Position numbers and translations under genes: made by a program. The notes below the pieces were generated by a model, which saw only the letters and a program-made list of their open reading frames with translations, ran no database searches and was not told the origin of the DNA. A stretch of 7,081 bases of DNA from CAWFKW01 sp964568655 (GTDB lineage: Bacteria; Bacteroidota; Ignavibacteria; Tepidaquicellales; OLB5). Below are positions 5,937-7,081 of the stretch, in pieces (within the stretch, counting starts at the first letter, position 1; the number at the start of each line of letters is the position of its first letter). The DNA lies in the NCBI GenBank assembly GCA_964568655.1, contig CAZMRG010000163.1:1-7081 (forward strand). Direction: 5' to 3'.

Positions 5937-6608
5937 ATGAAAACAGAAACTTTTGCTGTAAATCCGTTTGAAACAAATTGTTTTGTGTACTACGATGAAA
6001 CAGCCTCCGGCGGCTCTAAAAACGGCGTCATTATTGACCCCGGCGTGTATACGGCTGAGGAGAAGGAAGCTATTGAGAAATTTATCAGCGAAAATGGAAT
6101 CAACATAAAGCTAATTTTGATTACCCATGGACACATAGACCATGTTATGGGCAACTCATGGGCAAAGGAATTGTTTAAAGCCCCCATTTTAATGCATGAA
6201 GCCGACCTGCCTTTAAATGAAAAGGCGCTTGAACAGGGCAAGGTATTTGAAATAGATTTTCCCGCTCCGCCGGCGCCGGATAAGTTTACCTCTGAAAATG
6301 ACATGATAGAGGCAGGGGATACTCAACTAAAAGTTATTCATACTCCCGGGCACTCGCCCGGCGGCGTTTGTTTTGTTGATGAAAAGAATAAAGTAATTTT
6401 TGGCGGCGATTGTATTTTCAAAGGCTCAATAGGACGAACGGATCTGTGGGAAGGCGATAAGAATATTTTGCTGGATTCAATTGATGATAAAATCCTTACG
6501 CTGGGCGACGATTATATTATATATCCCGGCCATTATGAGAAATCAACAATTGGAGAAGAAAAGAAGAACAATCCCTTTCTAAACGGAGAAGTTGACGGGT
6601 ACGTTTGA
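5937..6608 (+). CDS. Glyoxalase II-like MBL-fold hydrolase
   Basis: 223 residues, a single cytoplasmic metallo-beta-lactamase domain. The binuclear metal site appears complete: the HGHIDH motif supplies H64, H66, D68 and H69, with H139 in TPGHSPGG, D158 in FGGDCIF and H199 in YPGHY. The GSIGRTDL stretch (163-170) and the TIGEEKKNNPF C-terminus are typical of the hydroxyacylglutathione hydrolase-like/YcbL group. It lacks the extra C-terminal helical domain of true glyoxalase II (about 250-260 residues), so the substrate cannot be named; a thioester hydrolase is the usual guess. One deviation: the family GHG-P around the last histidine reads GHY-E (198-201). The ATG at 5937 has no Shine-Dalgarno at normal distance; a GAGAG lies about 16 nt upstream. 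Divergent from smpB, convergent with the next gene, and apparently transcribed alone. Confidence 0.88.
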   Translation: MKTETFAVNPFETNCFVYYDETASGGSKNGVIIDPGVYTAEEKEAIEKFISENGINIKLILITHGHIDHVMGNSWAKELFKAPILMHEADLPLNEKALEQGKVFEIDFPAPPAPDKFTSENDMIEAGDTQLKVIHTPGHSPGGVCFVDEKNKVIFGGDCIFKGSIGRTDLWEGDKNILLDSIDDKILTLGDDYIIYPGHYEKSTIGEEKKNNPFLNGEVDGYV

Positions 6609-6676
6609 CGGCATATTTCATGTAAGATAAATCAGCAAATATCCCGTTAATAGATTTTTGGATTTCATAACTGATT

Positions 6677-7078
6677 CTATTTTGCTTTCATTCTGTTTCC
6701 TTTTGGATTATGCTCAAGCTCAGCCAGTCCAAGCGCTTCCATTAGCGGCGGTATGTACATACCAAAGCGGCCGCGAAGCCCTTTTTTCAATCCATACCAC
6801 CCTTTAAGCGGATTCTTAGCCGAACGCGCCCAAGCTTCTACTGTGCCTTCTTTTGCGGGTTTTTGCTCATCTGCGCTGCCCAGTTCCATCCAGTCGCCAT
6901 GCTTTTTTAACATATCATGAAGATCTTTTAAAGCGCGAAAGTCGTAATACAAAACAGTTTTTCCGACAGTGCAAACCAGTCTTGGCGGATCGTTTTCTTC
7001 ATATATTGTGTATTCAGATGTGCCCGGGGGCGTTTTAAGAACCCACGGCTGCTCTTTTGTGCCTTTTCCTTTTGCCAT
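6677..7078 (-). CDS. Conserved hypothetical protein, possibly DUF6855 family
   Basis: 133 residues, soluble and basic, with no signal peptide or membrane segment; function unknown. The N-terminus (MAKGKGTKEQPW, then TPPGTSEYTIY) is followed by a short strand-rich part (about 34-48, LVCTVGKTVLYYDFRAL) and a long, highly polar C-terminal half. That half contains HGDWMELGSADEQKPAKEG (60-78), WARS, NPLKGWYGLKKGLRGRFGMY (89-108) and PPLMEALGLAELEHNP. From memory, this pattern belongs to a widely distributed conserved bacterial family, which I tentatively link to DUF6855; this was not verified. No catalytic signature is recognisable. The ATG at 7078 is 3 nt from the window edge, so its promoter and upstream neighbour cannot be seen. 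It converges with the MBL hydrolase gene across a 68-nt spacer that has no clear terminator. Confidence 0.8.
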   Translation of the reverse strand: MAKGKGTKEQPWVLKTPPGTSEYTIYEENDPPRLVCTVGKTVLYYDFRALKDLHDMLKKHGDWMELGSADEQKPAKEGTVEAWARSAKNPLKGWYGLKKGLRGRFGMYIPPLMEALGLAELEHNPKGNRMKAK

Positions 7079-7081
7079 AAT

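Noticed and set aside
5990..6304. 104-codon minus-strand frame inside the MBL hydrolase gene
   Set aside because: Shadow of a gene with a complete set of catalytic motifs on the other strand.
6609..6676. AATCAG (6630-6635) and CTGATT (6671-6676) as a terminator stem between convergent genes
   Set aside because: Six AT-rich pairs around a 35-nt loop are too weak, and no T-tract is placed correctly.
6853..7038. 61-codon plus-strand frame antisense to the conserved hypothetical gene
   Set aside because: The minus-strand frame there has strongly protein-like, family-like content; this one does not.

Overview
The window holds seven protein-coding genes, almost all housekeeping, in AT-rich DNA with intergenic GC-rich palindromes. 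Three things suggest the Bacteroidota/Chlorobiota/Ignavibacteriota assemblage: mostly weak or absent Shine-Dalgarno sequences, two good matches to the Bacteroidota-type promoter (TTG, 17-23 nt, TAnnTTTG), and a bacterial pyruvoyl-dependent arginine decarboxylase, an enzyme I also recall from Chlorobium. An Ignavibacteria-like lineage is my best guess. It is an inference from style and gene content, not from a marker alignment.

Layout. Positions 1-110 hold a GC-rich hairpin bracketed by a 7-bp direct repeat. On the + strand follows comEC (111-2531), the inner-membrane DNA-uptake channel protein. Its C-terminal metallo-beta-lactamase (MBL) domain has lost essentially every metal-binding motif. 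A 173-nt convergent spacer (2532-2704) carries two unrelated palindromic elements. Next comes a minus-strand run transcribed from right to left: smpB (5733-5263), tyrS (5253-4045), pdaD (3950-3405) and thiN (3400-2705). smpB-tyrS (9-nt gap) and pdaD-thiN (4-nt gap) look co-transcribed. The 94-nt gap between tyrS and pdaD holds a promoter candidate, so pdaD-thiN may be a separately controlled sub-operon. After a 203-nt divergent spacer (5734-5936), a glyoxalase II-like MBL hydrolase runs on the + strand (5937-6608). It converges on a minus-strand conserved hypothetical protein (7078-6677). No gene-free stretch exceeds 300 bases.

How the genes relate. SmpB (ribosome rescue with tmRNA) and TyrS (tRNA charging) are translation functions. 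PdaD makes agmatine, the first step of the arginine route to polyamines, and ThiN makes thiamine diphosphate. I see no single pathway joining the four; it looks like an ordinary mixed housekeeping operon.

I found no defence system, CRISPR array, RNA gene, transposase or phage module. The observation most worth following is the MBL domain of ComEC: the fold landmarks can still be aligned, but the metal ligands are replaced across four separate motifs. Secondary points are the nested palindromes, a possible near-leaderless smpB transcript, and non-ATG starts for three of the seven genes.
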